Source: Collinsella sp. AK_207A
Lineage (GTDB): Bacteria; Actinomycetota; Coriobacteriia; Coriobacteriales; Coriobacteriaceae
Assembly (NCBI RefSeq): GCF_902501965.1
Contig: NZ_CABWID010000022.1
Span: 1 to 64,000 of the forward strand
Direction of reading: 5' to 3'
DNA length: 64,000 nucleotides
Part shown: positions 1-9,400 of the stretch, one piece after another
Layout of the letters: the number at the start of each line of letters is the position of its first letter
How positions within the stretch are numbered: position 1 is the first letter of the stretch
Notes under the pieces: generated by a model
The model's input: the letters and a program-made list of their open reading frames with translations, nothing else
Databases searched by the model: none
Told to the model about the DNA's origin: nothing
Translations under genes and position numbers: made by a program

Positions 1-2
1 GC

Positions 3-152
3 TATGACCGGCCGCTCGGTCGCCTGCCTGTCGGAGGGAGGGTTCGCCTCGTGGTAGTAGTAGGTGGAACGCGACATCCCCATGAGCTTCAGGAGCGTGG
101 AGAGTGGGTATTCCCGCCTCAGCGACTCACTATCTCGTGCTTCCGCCTGTTG
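3..152 (-). CDS. IS3-family transposase OrfB, N-terminal fragment (runs off window)
   Basis: Minus-strand translation gives REYPLSTLLKLMGMSRSTYY, the typical N-terminus of an IS3/IS150-type OrfB (DDE integrase subunit). The frame is open to the window edge, so the catalytic core lies outside. It overlaps the end of the OrfA gene at 130-615 and lies in the +1 frame relative to it. The -1 frame used by classical IS3 programmed slippage hits a stop at about 119, so either translation is uncoupled or the copy has drifted. The start codon is not determined. Confidence 0.6.
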
Positions 153-615
153 CCGAGAGATCCGTCGCCGAGGCGGCCATTCGTTTTAAGATCTCCACCT
201 CCATCTCGAGGCGGGCGCACCGCTGCTCGAGAGTCTCCTCTCTCGCGGGCTCCTTCCTCCTTCGCCCCGATGGATGGACGACGAGGGCGTCCTCGCCTCC
301 CTCTCGGTACCGCTTCACCCAGTCCCGTATCTGCGCGCCGTTGCGCGCGCCATGCTCGAGAGCGAGGGCTTTGTAGTCGCCCTCGCCGCGGAGATAGGCT
401 TCCACGACGCGAAGCTTGAACTCCTGGGGGTAGCGGTTGTTCTTCCTCGGCCTGTCTATAGCCCCGGCGCCGCCTTGGTCGATCCTCTCCCTCCAAAGCT
501 TCACGGTCGACTTCGTAAGACCGAACTCGTGTTGCAGCGCGGTGATGGTCGCGCCATCGGCGTACCTGTCCGCAAAGCGCCGCTTGAACTCAGCGGAGTA
601 ATCCTTGCTCAGCAA
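130..615 (-). CDS. IS3-family transposase OrfA (IS150/InsJ type)
   Basis: 161 aa beginning at a TTG codon (MLSKDYSAEFK). It has two helix-turn-helix segments (about residues 8-45 and 60-110) and a C-terminal coiled coil with the pattern EQRCARLEMEVEILKR, as in OrfA of the IS150 branch of IS3. This subunit recognises the element ends and is normally fused to OrfB by frameshifting. Upstream, an inverted repeat and a TGAACC-type end mark the outer limit of the element near 684. An apparently full-length OrfA suggests a fairly recent insertion. Confidence 0.8.
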   Translation of the reverse strand: MLSKDYSAEFKRRFADRYADGATITALQHEFGLTKSTVKLWRERIDQGGAGAIDRPRKNNRYPQEFKLRVVEAYLRGEGDYKALALEHGARNGAQIRDWVKRYREGGEDALVVHPSGRRRKEPAREETLEQRCARLEMEVEILKRMAASATDLSATGGSTR

Positions 616-637
616 ATCAACCCCCTAACGCAGAAGA

Positions 638-689
638 CCCCTATAGGAGAAGCAGAACATTGTCTGTCCAACTATAGGGGTTCACTGCA
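638..689. repeat. IS3 element terminal region with inverted repeat
   Basis: Read on the minus strand the element begins near 684-689 with TGCAGTGAACCCC, resembling IS3-family ends. A 9-bp inverted repeat (cccctatag 638-646, ctatagggg 672-680) lies between the end and OrfA. It could be a transposase-binding site, or a hairpin shielding OrfA from outside transcription. The exact terminal base is not fixed because the other end is outside the window. Confidence 0.45.
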
Positions 690-776
690 AACAGAGCTGC
701 CGACGGTTCTTTCTGGCTTCAGCCGAAGGGGCAAGGTCCACTATTAACCGTAGCCCAACCGAGAAAGGCTGAAAGG

Positions 777-1229
777 ATGAACGACGAGGAGCTTGGCCTA
801 CCAAGGCCGGAGAAATACGAGGGCGAGCAATTCACCGTCGAAGACTACAGGACGGAAGAATACGCGGAGGCGCGGACGCTCGAGGAGGCCATCGCCATAC
901 GGGGCGCCAAGGCGTTCCTCGGGGACGTGACCCCGGACGATTTCCTGGACGACGCCCCGCTGGGTGCCGAGAAAATTGGAATCGCGGACCTTTGGTCTGA
1001 TTCCACCTGGGAGGAAGGTGAAACCGAACGCGACGTGGACCTCGAGAGGTCGGCGGCCTCCCTTAAGGAGGGCGACCTGCTCGAGGTGCGTCCGTGCTCG
1101 GAGGACATCAGCGAATGGGGCTACAGGTTCCATCTGGCCGATGGACCCACGGTGCCATACGAGCCCTACCATGATTACGACGACCAGCTTTTCCAGGGTG
1201 CCCTCGAGAACCTGCGCGGCGGCGAATAG
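777..1229 (+). CDS. hypothetical acidic protein
   Basis: 150 aa, strongly acidic (repeated DDxxD and EE stretches), no membrane segment, no recognised motif. The ATG at 777 has a purine-rich ribosome site (agaaagg, 762-767) about nine bases upstream. It stands alone between the IS3 element and a decayed minus-strand frame. Acidic proteins of this size in islands include anti-restriction and inhibitor proteins, but nothing here proves such a role. Confidence 0.6.
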   Translation: MNDEELGLPRPEKYEGEQFTVEDYRTEEYAEARTLEEAIAIRGAKAFLGDVTPDDFLDDAPLGAEKIGIADLWSDSTWEEGETERDVDLERSAASLKEGDLLEVRPCSEDISEWGYRFHLADGPTVPYEPYHDYDDQLFQGALENLRGGE

Positions 1230-1363
1230 CTTGCTTGCCGTGTTAGAGAGGTATCCTGCTTCGGAGAAGACGGTATCGACGACGACCCTGAGTTCTGCTG
1301 GCGAGTTTACTCATGCAAGGTCACGGTGTGTCGCGGCGGTTCAGCGAAGGCGTAAGCCCCGAA

Positions 1364-1630
1364 TCAGCGCCGTGGCATCCCGAAGAGGTCATCACTGGGG
1401 TTCTTCTCGCGCGTTGCGCGCTTTCCGGACGGCGGCGCCTCGCCGGACCCGTTGAAGATCTCCATGACCAGGGCGAGCTACCTTTGGAGGTCCGCATCGA
1501 GCTCATCGGCGTCGCACACGGCGAGGAGCCGCTCGTCGGATGCCACGTCATCGCGCATCTCGATGAACTCCGCCAGCTCGTCGCGGAGGAACGCGGGCAC
1601 CTGACGGCGGGCTAGGTTCGAGAGCTGCAT
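1364..1630 (-). pseudogene. small hypothetical gene interrupted by an amber codon
   Basis: From ATG at 1630 the minus strand reads a plausible 50-residue peptide (MQLSNLARRQVPAFLRDELA and on), then TAG at 1478-1480. After it the same frame continues with protein-like sequence (LALVMEIFNGSGEAPP and on, to FGMPRR) up to TGA at 1364. Continuity of amino-acid character across the stop suggests a nonsense mutation in an older gene of about 88 codons. No family is recognised. It occupies most of the gap between 1230 and 1686. Confidence 0.35.
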
Positions 1631-1686
1631 TTTTGTCCGGTCAATGTGGCATGATTTCCGCAAAGGCGAGTTGATTGGAGGTGGAC

Positions 1687-2580
1687 ATGCGCGGAGACAC
1701 AAAAGGCAGGTTGTTGCTTGCGACGCTGCTTGCGTGCGCTGTTGCGCTTCTCTGTGCTTGCTCCTCCTCGACGGGTTCCGACCCGCAGGACAGCGCCGTC
1801 TCCGAGCAGGAGGAGATGACCGTGCGCATTACCAGCTCCGAGGACGACGTGGCCTGGGGCTGCACGCTCTCGGCCGTCGTGACCGGCGAGCCCGAGGGCG
1901 CAAAGCTCGCGTACGACTGGCAGATGCTGTCCGCGTCGGGTGACAAGTGGCTCAGCTTTGGCGAGAGCCACGAGGAGGGCCGACAGCGCAGTCTCACGAC
2001 CGAACGCGAGTGGACGGGGCTCTACTGGCGCTATGTTGTCACGGCGACCGTGGACGGCGAGGAGGCCGCCGCAGCCGCGAGCAGAACGGTGGGGCCCATC
2101 GCTTCGCAGCATGCCAAGTTCAAGGACACGGTCCATCACCCGGAGCCCATGCGCGTGGGCAAGACGGTGAGCGTGGAGCTGGAGCTCCCCGAGGGCACGG
2201 AAGCCCTCGTGCGCTGGATGCGGGCTCCCAGCTGGGACGGCGAGTACGAGTACATCGACGGAGCGACGGGCACCGAGTACACGCTCACCGATGCCGACCT
2301 CGGGTGCTACATCGCCTGCCGGGTAGACCCCGTTGGCGCGGGCTACATCTTCGACGGCGACACGGAGAAGGTCCTCATGCCGGTGCTCGCGGCGAGCGGC
2401 GGCTCCGGGTCGGGCTCGGCTTCCGTCGTCTACGTCTGCGACGGCGCGGGCGAGTCCTGGTACCACACGTACGACTGCGACGAGCTCAGCCGCCTGCGGC
2501 AGCTCGGCTACTCCACGCGCGAGGTGTCGCTTGCCGAGGCGAAGGCCTACTGCACGCCCTGCCCGTACTGCATGCAGTAA
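1687..2580 (+). CDS. secreted lipoprotein with C-terminal cysteine motif
   Basis: The ATG at 1687 is preceded by ggagg (1677-1681), so the in-frame TTG at 1675 is less likely. The N-terminus is a lipoprotein signal: charged MRGDTKGR, hydrophobic core, lipobox LLCAC with cysteine about residue 25. The body (about 30-230) resembles bacterial Ig-like repeats (YDWQMLSASGDKW, DADLGCYIACRV). The last 50 residues hold WYHTYDC, SLAEAK and YCTPCPYC, the His/Cys pattern of a small cysteine domain common at the ends of Gram-positive surface and nuclease-like proteins. Expected on the outer face of the membrane; ligand unknown. Confidence 0.75.
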   Translation: MRGDTKGRLLLATLLACAVALLCACSSSTGSDPQDSAVSEQEEMTVRITSSEDDVAWGCTLSAVVTGEPEGAKLAYDWQMLSASGDKWLSFGESHEEGRQRSLTTEREWTGLYWRYVVTATVDGEEAAAAASRTVGPIASQHAKFKDTVHHPEPMRVGKTVSVELELPEGTEALVRWMRAPSWDGEYEYIDGATGTEYTLTDADLGCYIACRVDPVGAGYIFDGDTEKVLMPVLAASGGSGSGSASVVYVCDGAGESWYHTYDCDELSRLRQLGYSTREVSLAEAKAYCTPCPYCMQ

Positions 2581-2701
2581 GGTGTACCATAGCTTACGTA
2601 TTCATCCAGAGCCGGGGTAGAGAGTTGGCTCGTTGATCCCGGCACCAACCAGGCCAAGAAGGCCAACGGTGGTACTGCCAACACCGATGAAGGGAGTTGC
2701 C

Positions 2702-3169
2702 ATGAACCTCATGGCCCGGCGGCCTCGCGTGCCGCTCACGAACCCGCACCTGATCTCGCTCAGCAAGCAGGAGCGGCTCTGCCCGCTCTGCGGTCGGCCA
2801 ACGCTCCTGAACGGCCTGGAACGCTCCGCGAACGGCGCGATGGGGGTCTGCGTCAACCCGGACTGTACCTATTTCAAGGCTGTGGCGGCGCCGGACTGGG
2901 CGTGCGTGGAAGACGAAGATGCCTCGAATGACGCAGGCGATGCGCCTGCCACCAGCACCAATGACCGTGGGGGTGACGGTCCGTGGCTCACCAAGGGCCT
3001 CTTCGACGAGCCCGTCGTGTCCCCGTACTTTCTCTCGCTCGCCAAGCAGGTGCGGCTCTGCCCTCGCTGCGTCCTCAAGACCCACTTCGCCGGGACGCTC
3101 AACCCGGACGCCGTCTACGAGGTCTGCGACGATTGCGGATATTCCTTTACGCTCGTCGCCCCCGAGTGA
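2702..3169 (+). CDS. tandem zinc-ribbon protein, probably truncated by a stop codon
   Basis: 155 aa from ATG 2702 (ribosome site gaaggga, 2689-2695). Two CxxC pairs, CPLC with CVNPDC and CPRC with CDDC, indicate two tandem zinc-ribbon repeats of similar layout (each preceded by a PxxxSLxKQxRLCP segment). After the TGA at 3167-3169 the same frame continues for 27 codons (AWVKDAPKPVGKPKSSPCFT and on) to TAG at 3250. That stretch aligns in position with the sequence following the first repeat, so TGA probably replaced a sense codon. Function unknown. Confidence 0.6.
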   Translation: MNLMARRPRVPLTNPHLISLSKQERLCPLCGRPTLLNGLERSANGAMGVCVNPDCTYFKAVAAPDWACVEDEDASNDAGDAPATSTNDRGGDGPWLTKGLFDEPVVSPYFLSLAKQVRLCPRCVLKTHFAGTLNPDAVYEVCDDCGYSFTLVAPE

Positions 3170-3249
3170 GCATGGGTCAAGGATGCGCCTAAGCCTGTTG
3201 GCAAGCCTAAGTCCTCGCCCTGCTTCACCGTGATCGAGGACGGGCTGGT

Positions 3250-3450
3250 CTAGGCTGAAGCCTGCTGCCGCGAATCTGCCTCCTCGAGGATGGCGTAGGC
3301 CCTCTCGTACTTCTCGACGCGCTCAAGGTCCTTGGGCGTGACCTCTGATAGGCGCGAGAGGTCCATGATCAGGACGAACTTACCTGGCCGTTTATGAATG
3401 ACCGAGTAAGAAGAACCTAATAGGCCAGGTTTGAGGAAGCCGATGCGCAA
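3250..3450 (-). CDS. short hypothetical ORF or gene remnant
   Basis: 66 codons; the C-terminal two thirds (MDLSRLSEVTPKDLERVEKY and on) look like a real helical, charged protein while the N-terminus does not. It follows directly after the natural end of the frameshifted ArsR gene. It may be the tail of a gene lost by deletion, or a small protein starting at ATG about 3368. No family recognised and no convincing ribosome site. Confidence 0.3.
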   Translation of the reverse strand: MRIGFLKPGLLGSSYSVIHKRPGKFVLIMDLSRLSEVTPKDLERVEKYERAYAILEEADSRQQASA

Positions 3451-3453
3451 CTC

Positions 3454-3897
3454 TACTCTGCTCGGTAGGGTGGGATCGTTCCTTGATCGCAGCTTTTAAG
3501 GTAGTCTTCCACGAAGCGTTCTGCCTGTTTGGCTAAGTGAGCGATTTGGCGCCATTTGGCCAGGTTGGAACTGGCGTGATAGAAGTTCTTGGTGCCAACC
3601 GAATACATGCTGACCCAGGCCGGCGTCTTTCAGGATCTTCAAATGGTGCGATACCGTTGGGCGCGATAACCCTACGGTATTCGTCAGCTCGCCAACGCGC
3701 ATACCGCAGTAATTCTGCAAGAGCTGCATGAATATGAGCTGCCGGCTCTCGTCACCAAGGGCGATGAAGGCATCGCGGCACATGGCGAATTCTTGGCCGA
3801 GCTCACTCATTTTGCGTGCGGTAAGGTCGGCATGTCCGATGGTGTTATTGGTTTCACTAGCGGCAGGCGCGCATTTGCGATTCGTGGAGCGCTGCAT
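3454..3897 (-). pseudogene. ArsR-family transcriptional regulator, frameshifted
   Basis: Residues about 30-95 form a typical ArsR winged helix (CRDAFIALGDESRQLIFMQL, VGLSRPTVSHHLKILKDAGL). After DAGL the frame changes and ends at 3496. With one G removed from the GGG at about 3614-3616, the frame restores a normal ArsR tail (VSMYSVGTKNFYHASSNLAK and on, to IPPYRAE) ending at 3454. So one base has been inserted, biologically or by sequencing. The gene starts at ATG 3897, overlapping the stop of the upstream nitroreductase (TAATG), so the two form one operon. It lacks obvious metal-binding cysteine pairs. The intact form would be a redox or metabolite-sensing repressor of the operon. Confidence 0.75.
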
Positions 3898-4577
3898 TAT
3901 GCTTCCCAGCGCCAGTCTTCGGATGCCGAATTCGCGCCTATCTGGAAATGGTAGCGAACGATGCCCAGGTCTATGTTCGAGTAGAACCCGCCCAGGCTTT
4001 TGGCGGAAACGGCATGCCCGTCCGAGTGCAATTCAAAGCGGAACTTCTGCTGGTTCATGGCGGTGGGGGCAAGCTGTGCTGCCTTCACGCCTCGTTCGAA
4101 CCATTCGGGCAGGACGCCGTTTACGCTGCATAGGTCTTGCACGGCTTTACTTTTGCGGGGAATCCCCTGAGTTTCGCCATAACCTAGCGCTATCGTGCAT
4201 ACCAGCTTCGAGCCTGGTTCGACCAGGCTTTTGCAAGAGCCCTTGCCGTACGTGAGTGCCACCCAGCAGGTGTTGAGTCCGAGCTGCTGGGCTTTCAGCA
4301 CCACGCACTCGACGAAGAACCCGACGCGCTCCTGCAGATCAGGGCTTGGCCTTCCGCCGCATACGATGTAATTGTTCACGCCTCTGAACTTACCGTAGTG
4401 TGCCATCATGCTGGAAAAAGCTCTAGGCTCGTCAAAGGCTATTATTAGCTGAAGGTATCCCTCTTCATTTGCCTTGTCTATTTCAGCCTGCAGCGCCTCG
4501 CGCACGGCGGCGGGAATGGGCTTGTCTTGATATTGACGCACCGAATGGCGCACTTCGATTGCTTCCATCAGATCCAT
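3897..4577 (-). CDS. nitroreductase family protein
   Basis: 226 aa. The N-terminal motif EVRHSVRQYQDKPIP is the FMN-binding start of nitroreductase-like flavoproteins. The second half contains GVKAAQLAPTAMNQQKFRF and a closing LGIVRYHFQIGA helix, as in the putative TM-nitroreductase subfamily. These enzymes reduce nitro groups or quinones with NAD(P)H in the cytoplasm; the true substrate cannot be told. It is the first gene of a two-gene operon with the ArsR-type regulator that overlaps its stop codon. Confidence 0.8.
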   Translation of the reverse strand: MDLMEAIEVRHSVRQYQDKPIPAAVREALQAEIDKANEEGYLQLIIAFDEPRAFSSMMAHYGKFRGVNNYIVCGGRPSPDLQERVGFFVECVVLKAQQLGLNTCWVALTYGKGSCKSLVEPGSKLVCTIALGYGETQGIPRKSKAVQDLCSVNGVLPEWFERGVKAAQLAPTAMNQQKFRFELHSDGHAVSAKSLGGFYSNIDLGIVRYHFQIGANSASEDWRWEA

Positions 4578-4695
4578 GGCCGCTCATTTCTATGGTCGAA
4601 TCATTTCGACCACAGTATCTGATTGCCTCGGGCGATGCAGTATCGGGAAAAAACTCGAGACGAAGGAAATCTGCTTTGTTTCGTCGCTCATCCCG

Positions 4696-5919
4696 CTACT
4701 GCAGGTCTTCATCGTTCTTCATGAAGTCGATCAAATTAAGATGCCTCACGCCTTCGCGCCTTTGCAGGAGCGGATCCAATGTGAAGAGGTAGCGCGGGTA
4801 TCCGTCTCTGATATGGCTGAACGGTCTGTACTCGCGCTCTTCTACATCACGGTCGGCGATCGTCATGGACACCTGGATGTAGGCGTAAAGGTCATGGCTC
4901 CTGGCGATGAAGTCGCATTCCAGCTTGCCGATTCGCCCGACCGAGAGCTTGTATCCACGGGACCTGAGGTAGATGTAGAGGGCGTTTTCCAAAGATGGCC
5001 CGTAATTCAAGCGCACATCGACATTCCTCGCGAAGTAAATCCCGGGATCGGCCAGGTAGTACTTCTCCTCACCTCGAAGAGACTTCCTCGATTTCAGGTC
5101 GAAGCGCTGGCATTTGTAGAGAATCTTCGCGTCGACCAGCATCTGGATGTATGCAGAGACGGTTCTTCTTTCGATGGCGATCTTCTCGACGTTCCTAAGG
5201 TGATCAACCAGGTTGGTGAGGCTTGTCGGTGCGCCGTAATTGTTGATGATATAGGCCGTGACGCGCTCGAAGGCGTCGATGTTTCGTATCTTATTCCGAG
5301 ACCTGATGTCCTTCTTGACGATTTGCCTCACGACATCCTCGATGTAGCGAGCCTTCGCCTCGACGTCGTCGTATTCGAGGGAACGGGGGAAGCCGCCGTA
5401 GCGAAGGTATTCTTCGAACTCAATCCTATCGTCCTTCGCCTCGACGCCAAGGAACTCCTTCATGGCTAGGAATTCGCTAAACGACAAGGTGAACATTTCG
5501 AACTCGATATAACGTCCCGTGAGCTTGGTCATGAGCTCACCGGAGAGAAGGTAGGAGTTCGATCCCGTGATGAAAATGGAGAAGCCGCCGTCGGTGTTGA
5601 ACGCGTTCACGACCTCCTCGTAATCGCGGACGTTCTGAACCTCGTCTATGAAGAGGTATTTAAAGTCGTCGTCGACGAGCCTCGACTCGATTGCCGCCTC
5701 AAGCTGATCCGGGGTCTTGATAGAGCGGTTACCGCGCTTGTCGAGGTCGAGGTAGACGACGTCTTTCTCTGGGACCCCTCGCTCCTTGAGCTCTTCGACG
5801 ATGGTTGCCATGAGGCACGATTTTCCGCACCGTCGTATTCCCGTGATGACTTTTATCAAGTCGTCATCGTAAAACGGGCGGATCTTCTTCAGATATTGTT
5901 CTCTGCGAAATAGCTCCAT
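4696..5919 (-). CDS. AAA ATPase with DUF4143 domain (copy 1)
   Basis: 407 aa. N-terminal AAA_14 domain with Walker A GIRRCGKS (residues 27-34), Walker B KYLFIDEVQ (about 87-95) and the sensor ITGSNSYLLSG. The C-terminal DUF4143 part is a winged helix followed by a PD-(D/E)xK-like fold (KLECDFIARS, then YIQVSMT). The family is widespread, often in many copies per genome, with no settled function; roles in nucleic-acid handling or toxin-like activity have been proposed. The leader is a perfect inverted repeat that buries the ribosome site. The start lies only about 110 bases from the repeated IEWE core at 6029, the same arrangement as copy 2. Confidence 0.85.
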   Translation of the reverse strand: MELFRREQYLKKIRPFYDDDLIKVITGIRRCGKSCLMATIVEELKERGVPEKDVVYLDLDKRGNRSIKTPDQLEAAIESRLVDDDFKYLFIDEVQNVRDYEEVVNAFNTDGGFSIFITGSNSYLLSGELMTKLTGRYIEFEMFTLSFSEFLAMKEFLGVEAKDDRIEFEEYLRYGGFPRSLEYDDVEAKARYIEDVVRQIVKKDIRSRNKIRNIDAFERVTAYIINNYGAPTSLTNLVDHLRNVEKIAIERRTVSAYIQMLVDAKILYKCQRFDLKSRKSLRGEEKYYLADPGIYFARNVDVRLNYGPSLENALYIYLRSRGYKLSVGRIGKLECDFIARSHDLYAYIQVSMTIADRDVEEREYRPFSHIRDGYPRYLFTLDPLLQRREGVRHLNLIDFMKNDEDLQ

Positions 5920-5927
5920 AGCAAGAT

Positions 5928-5963
5928 AACACCTCCTAGCGAGATTGTACGCTAGGAGGTGTT
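5928..5963 (-). promoter_or_regulatory. inverted repeat sequestering the ribosome binding site of the DUF4143 gene
   Basis: Perfect 14-bp arms (aacacctcctagcg 5928-5941; cgctaggaggtgtt 5950-5963) with an 8-base loop. On the minus strand the downstream arm contains the Shine-Dalgarno aggaggtg, about 12 bases before ATG 5919. If transcribed, the hairpin would block translation initiation; as DNA it could be an operator. Comparable inverted repeats precede the other two DUF4143 genes in this window. Confidence 0.7.
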
Positions 5964-6028
5964 TCGTGCGTTTAAGGCACCAATTATTTCAAGAATGCGA
6001 AAAATAGTCCCTTAAGTTTGATTTTTGT

Positions 6029-6043
6029 TTACTCCCACTCGAT
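6029..6043 (-). repeat. repeated integration-site core J1 (IEWE-stop)
   Basis: The minus strand reads ATC GAG TGG GAG TAA (IEWE-stop), preceded by GRTV/T codons. About 130 bases to its right (6031-6170) are closely similar to 23446-23580 next to J2, including a block coding GGTRLETAPKTGCN in one minus frame. The core is the expected 3' end of guaA, an integration target. Confidence 0.65.
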
Positions 6044-6380
6044 GGTGACGGTTCTGCCGTCCCGTCATTCCGGTTGCACCCGGTTTTCGGCGCCGTCTCG
6101 AGCCGAGTGCCGCCAGATAACGCCACGTCGCGTTTCGTCGGCTTCGGGGGGCCGACGGATGCCAACCGTTCCTTTGTGGCCAACCCAGACAGTAATGGGT
6201 GAGCTTTGCGTCAGGATGCCGGCACACGGGAGGCCCCTCCTCGCTGGGAATCCAGACAACTCGCAGCTTGGCAGGGGTCTCACTATCTGTCGTCACTCGG
6301 GCGTAAACAACCTGTCGGCACGAAACACCTAGCGGGTGGTTTCTGGTGCGGCGCGCCGCACAGGCTAAGGCCTGAAACAA
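6044..6380. other. intergenic island-end repeat, no convincing gene
   Basis: About 340 bases between core J1 and the terminator of the glycosidase. The first 130 bases are a diverged direct repeat of the sequence right of J2. The frames open here are short, lack ribosome sites and show no protein-like pattern. Confidence 0.5.
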
Positions 6381-6416
6381 ATAAAACGGGCACAGCGCTT
6401 GCGCACCGTGCCCGTT
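6381..6416 (-). terminator. rho-independent terminator of the glycosidase gene
   Basis: Arms aacgggcac (6385-6393) and gtgcccgtt (6408-6416) enclose a 14-base loop; on the minus strand the stem is followed by TTTTAT. It lies about 40 bases beyond the glycosidase stop. Confidence 0.8.
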
Positions 6417-6455
6417 CATCCGCATAAAGCACCAGCTGGTACCCGCTGCTAGGAC

Positions 6456-9400
6456 CTACTCCTCACGCTTGCGCCCGAGAAAACGGGAAGCCGCGATGGC
6501 CACCACGCCCAGGCTAAGTGCAAGACCCGCGAAGAACATGGAGTTGTCACCCGTACCGGGAAGATCGGCCTTGGTGCCCTTCTTGTCACCCTTGTTCTGG
6601 GAGCCCGTGGTGTCCTTATCTGTAGAAGCGCCACCGGAGCCGGAGCCGCCCTCGTTACCGGAGCCACCGGACTGCCGCTTGCTCCACTTGGCGTAGAGCG
6701 TCATGTCGGCACTCACCGCAGAGTCGAAGTCAAACGCGTGCTCGCCGCCCTTGTCAGTGCACCACCCAGCGAAGTCATAACCCTCTCGCGTTGGGTCAGC
6801 AGGCTTGGCCAGCTTGCCACCCTCGTTAAGCTCGACCGTAGTCCTATTCCCGCAGCCGTCGTCAAACGTCACGGTAACCTTCTTTGCGGGGGCCTTGACA
6901 ACCAGAGCGTCAAGCGCTGCCTTGAGAGCCTCGGCGGCATCCTTGACCTCGCCGTACGTCACGTCCTGCCCGGCATCGATGCGGTCGATGACGTCGTGTG
7001 CGCGCTTCAAGGGATCGGTAAGGCCCTCCACCGACTCATACGAATCGGCATTCTTCTGAGCGGTCTCTCCGCGAGCGATCAGGGAAAGCAAGCCGTTCTT
7101 GCCGTTCAGGTCGTAGGGGTCGTTTTGTTTTACGCTTCCAAAAACCTGGAGCTCAACCACATGGTTTTCCTTCGAAGTACCCGTGCCCTTGACACCGGAG
7201 GCGTACAGGCGCACGTAACGTGCCGTCGTCGCTGCCTCGGAGTTGGAGGCGTCGAAAAGCTGCTTGCCTGCAGATGTCTCGGCGTACAAGCTATCCTTCG
7301 GATCCTCGCCCAAACCGAACACGTCGCTATCGCCCGAATAGTAAAGAACCCGAGCATCCGAGAAGTCGGACTTGCTTGCAACCACAAGTGCGGTCGCCTT
7401 GTAGGTGCGCGAGTCCGTCCAATAGCGCCACAGGTTCACTCCGGTGATCTTGCAGTCAGATCCGAGGTCGACCTGCATGTACGAGCCTGCCTCCTTAGCA
7501 TCGTTGCCAAAGATGCAATAGCCGTTTGCGCTTGCATTGTTGCCATCGGTTGCAACGGTCAGAGCGCGAGAAGCGTCAGGATTCGTCACCGGAGTTGCCG
7601 TGTCGCCATCGACCCAAGCAGCCGTCGGCACCTTGCCCAAGGCAAGGTTCACAATCTTGTTCGCAGGAACGAGCTTGAGGTAACCCGCATAAAGGTTGTC
7701 ATATGCGGCCTTCTTGGCAGCAGCGTCACCCTTAAGCGCCGCCTTTGCCTGGGCCAACAGGTTGTCCATATCGGCATTTGCCCAGGATGCGTCGCTCACC
7801 AAGTCCTTCTTCGCTTCGACGGTCGCAATCAACTCCGCCAGCGCAGATGTAGGCACCTCGTCGTAGGCAAGGGCATGATCGTAGACAGCAAGCGAAGTTT
7901 GCTTCGTACCGTTACCAGCGGTAATCGCATCGACGTTCACGACATGGTCGGCATTCTTCGCACCCAGGTAGGCACTGCCGGCAAGCTCACCGTCAACATA
8001 GATCTTAAGCATGCCGTTATTCTCGCGAACACCCGTAATCGTTACGTTGCCGCCCGTAACCGTCACATCGGAGGTAGCGGTTGTACCGTTAACGACAAAG
8101 TACGCCTTGCCGTCCTTGTCGATACCGAGCTTCCACTCATTACCCTGAGAGAGAAGCACCGTCGAGGACACCGCGTCGGAAACGCTCGTGGCAACAGTAA
8201 AGCCGTTTTTGCCCTCCACGCTGTTTTTGGCATTCGAAAGCTCACCGCCGGTCGAAGTCTCCGCAGAGGCGATGATGCCATTCTGACGATAGACACCCGA
8301 GACACTTCCCTTGAGGCCGTTACCAGAAGCATCCTGGCCTTGGGCAGCCGTAACCTCAATCTTGCTGCCGCTCTTCACGGCATCAACAAGCTTGATGTCA
8401 AATGTGCGCATATCAGCAGATGCCTCAACGCTCTTGCATTCGACCTGCTTACCGTCAACAGTAACAGTGAACTTGGCACCGGTCACGTGCTCGCTTGCCT
8501 GAACACGAAGGCTCTTTGCACCCTTGACATACATCGTGTCGAGCTTCGGAGCCTGAGTGTCGCCCTTCTGGCTCAAGTTCCAAATCTGGGTCTCGCCCGG
8601 TTTGAGCGTCACGGTAACCGTATCGCCCTGGGCATAGCTATCCTTCGAAGAACCGAGTGCGCTTCCGTCCGAAGTGTAGGATTCCACGATTGAGCGCTTA
8701 AAGGTGCCAGCGTGCGAGGCACCCACACCGGCATCGAGCTTGAAGGTGATGGTCTTCTCACTGGCCGACGGGTTGCGCATCGAGATGATGCCTTCATCAC
8801 CGGCGCCGTTGAAGCAAGAGAAGCCGTAAGCTTCCTGCGTTCCCGCACCGCTAATGCCACCGAGCTTGACGCCCGAGGCCGGAACGCCGCCAATCATCTT
8901 GGCGTTCTGAAGCTTATCGAAGTTCTTCTCAGCCCACTCGAGGAAGTCGGCATTCACCAAGTACTTTTCATCGTCAAACAGGCTATCGGAATAATAGAGC
9001 TCCCAGAACGATGTGCCGCGCGTGGCCATCATGTACAGATAGTTGCGGAACTGTGCGCCGTCCATAGAGGTTGCCGTGATACCCGTGCCCTCTTTACCGT
9101 AAATCGGGTCGTGGTTGTAGAGGTTGGAAAGCGGGAACTGGAAGTCGTGGTTCTTGACGAAGTCGTAGTAGGCTCCATCTCGATAGCTCAACATGTTGTC
9201 CATCTTGTTGTTGAGCGTTGAATTGGAGACTTCGCCGCGATCGTGCGTGCACTGAATCCACACCGAGTTGGACCACTGCAAAAACCAGGGGCTCGGGTTC
9301 ACATAGCAGGTGAGAGAGACCCACAGGTTGTCGATGCCGAGCTCATCGGCCTTATCCCATACGTTCTCGAACAGAACAATCCACTTTTCCCACAAGTCGG

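Noticed and set aside
6012-6425. Minus-strand 137-codon frame at core J1
   Set aside because: It runs through the repeated non-coding end block and the terminator, without ribosome site or family pattern.
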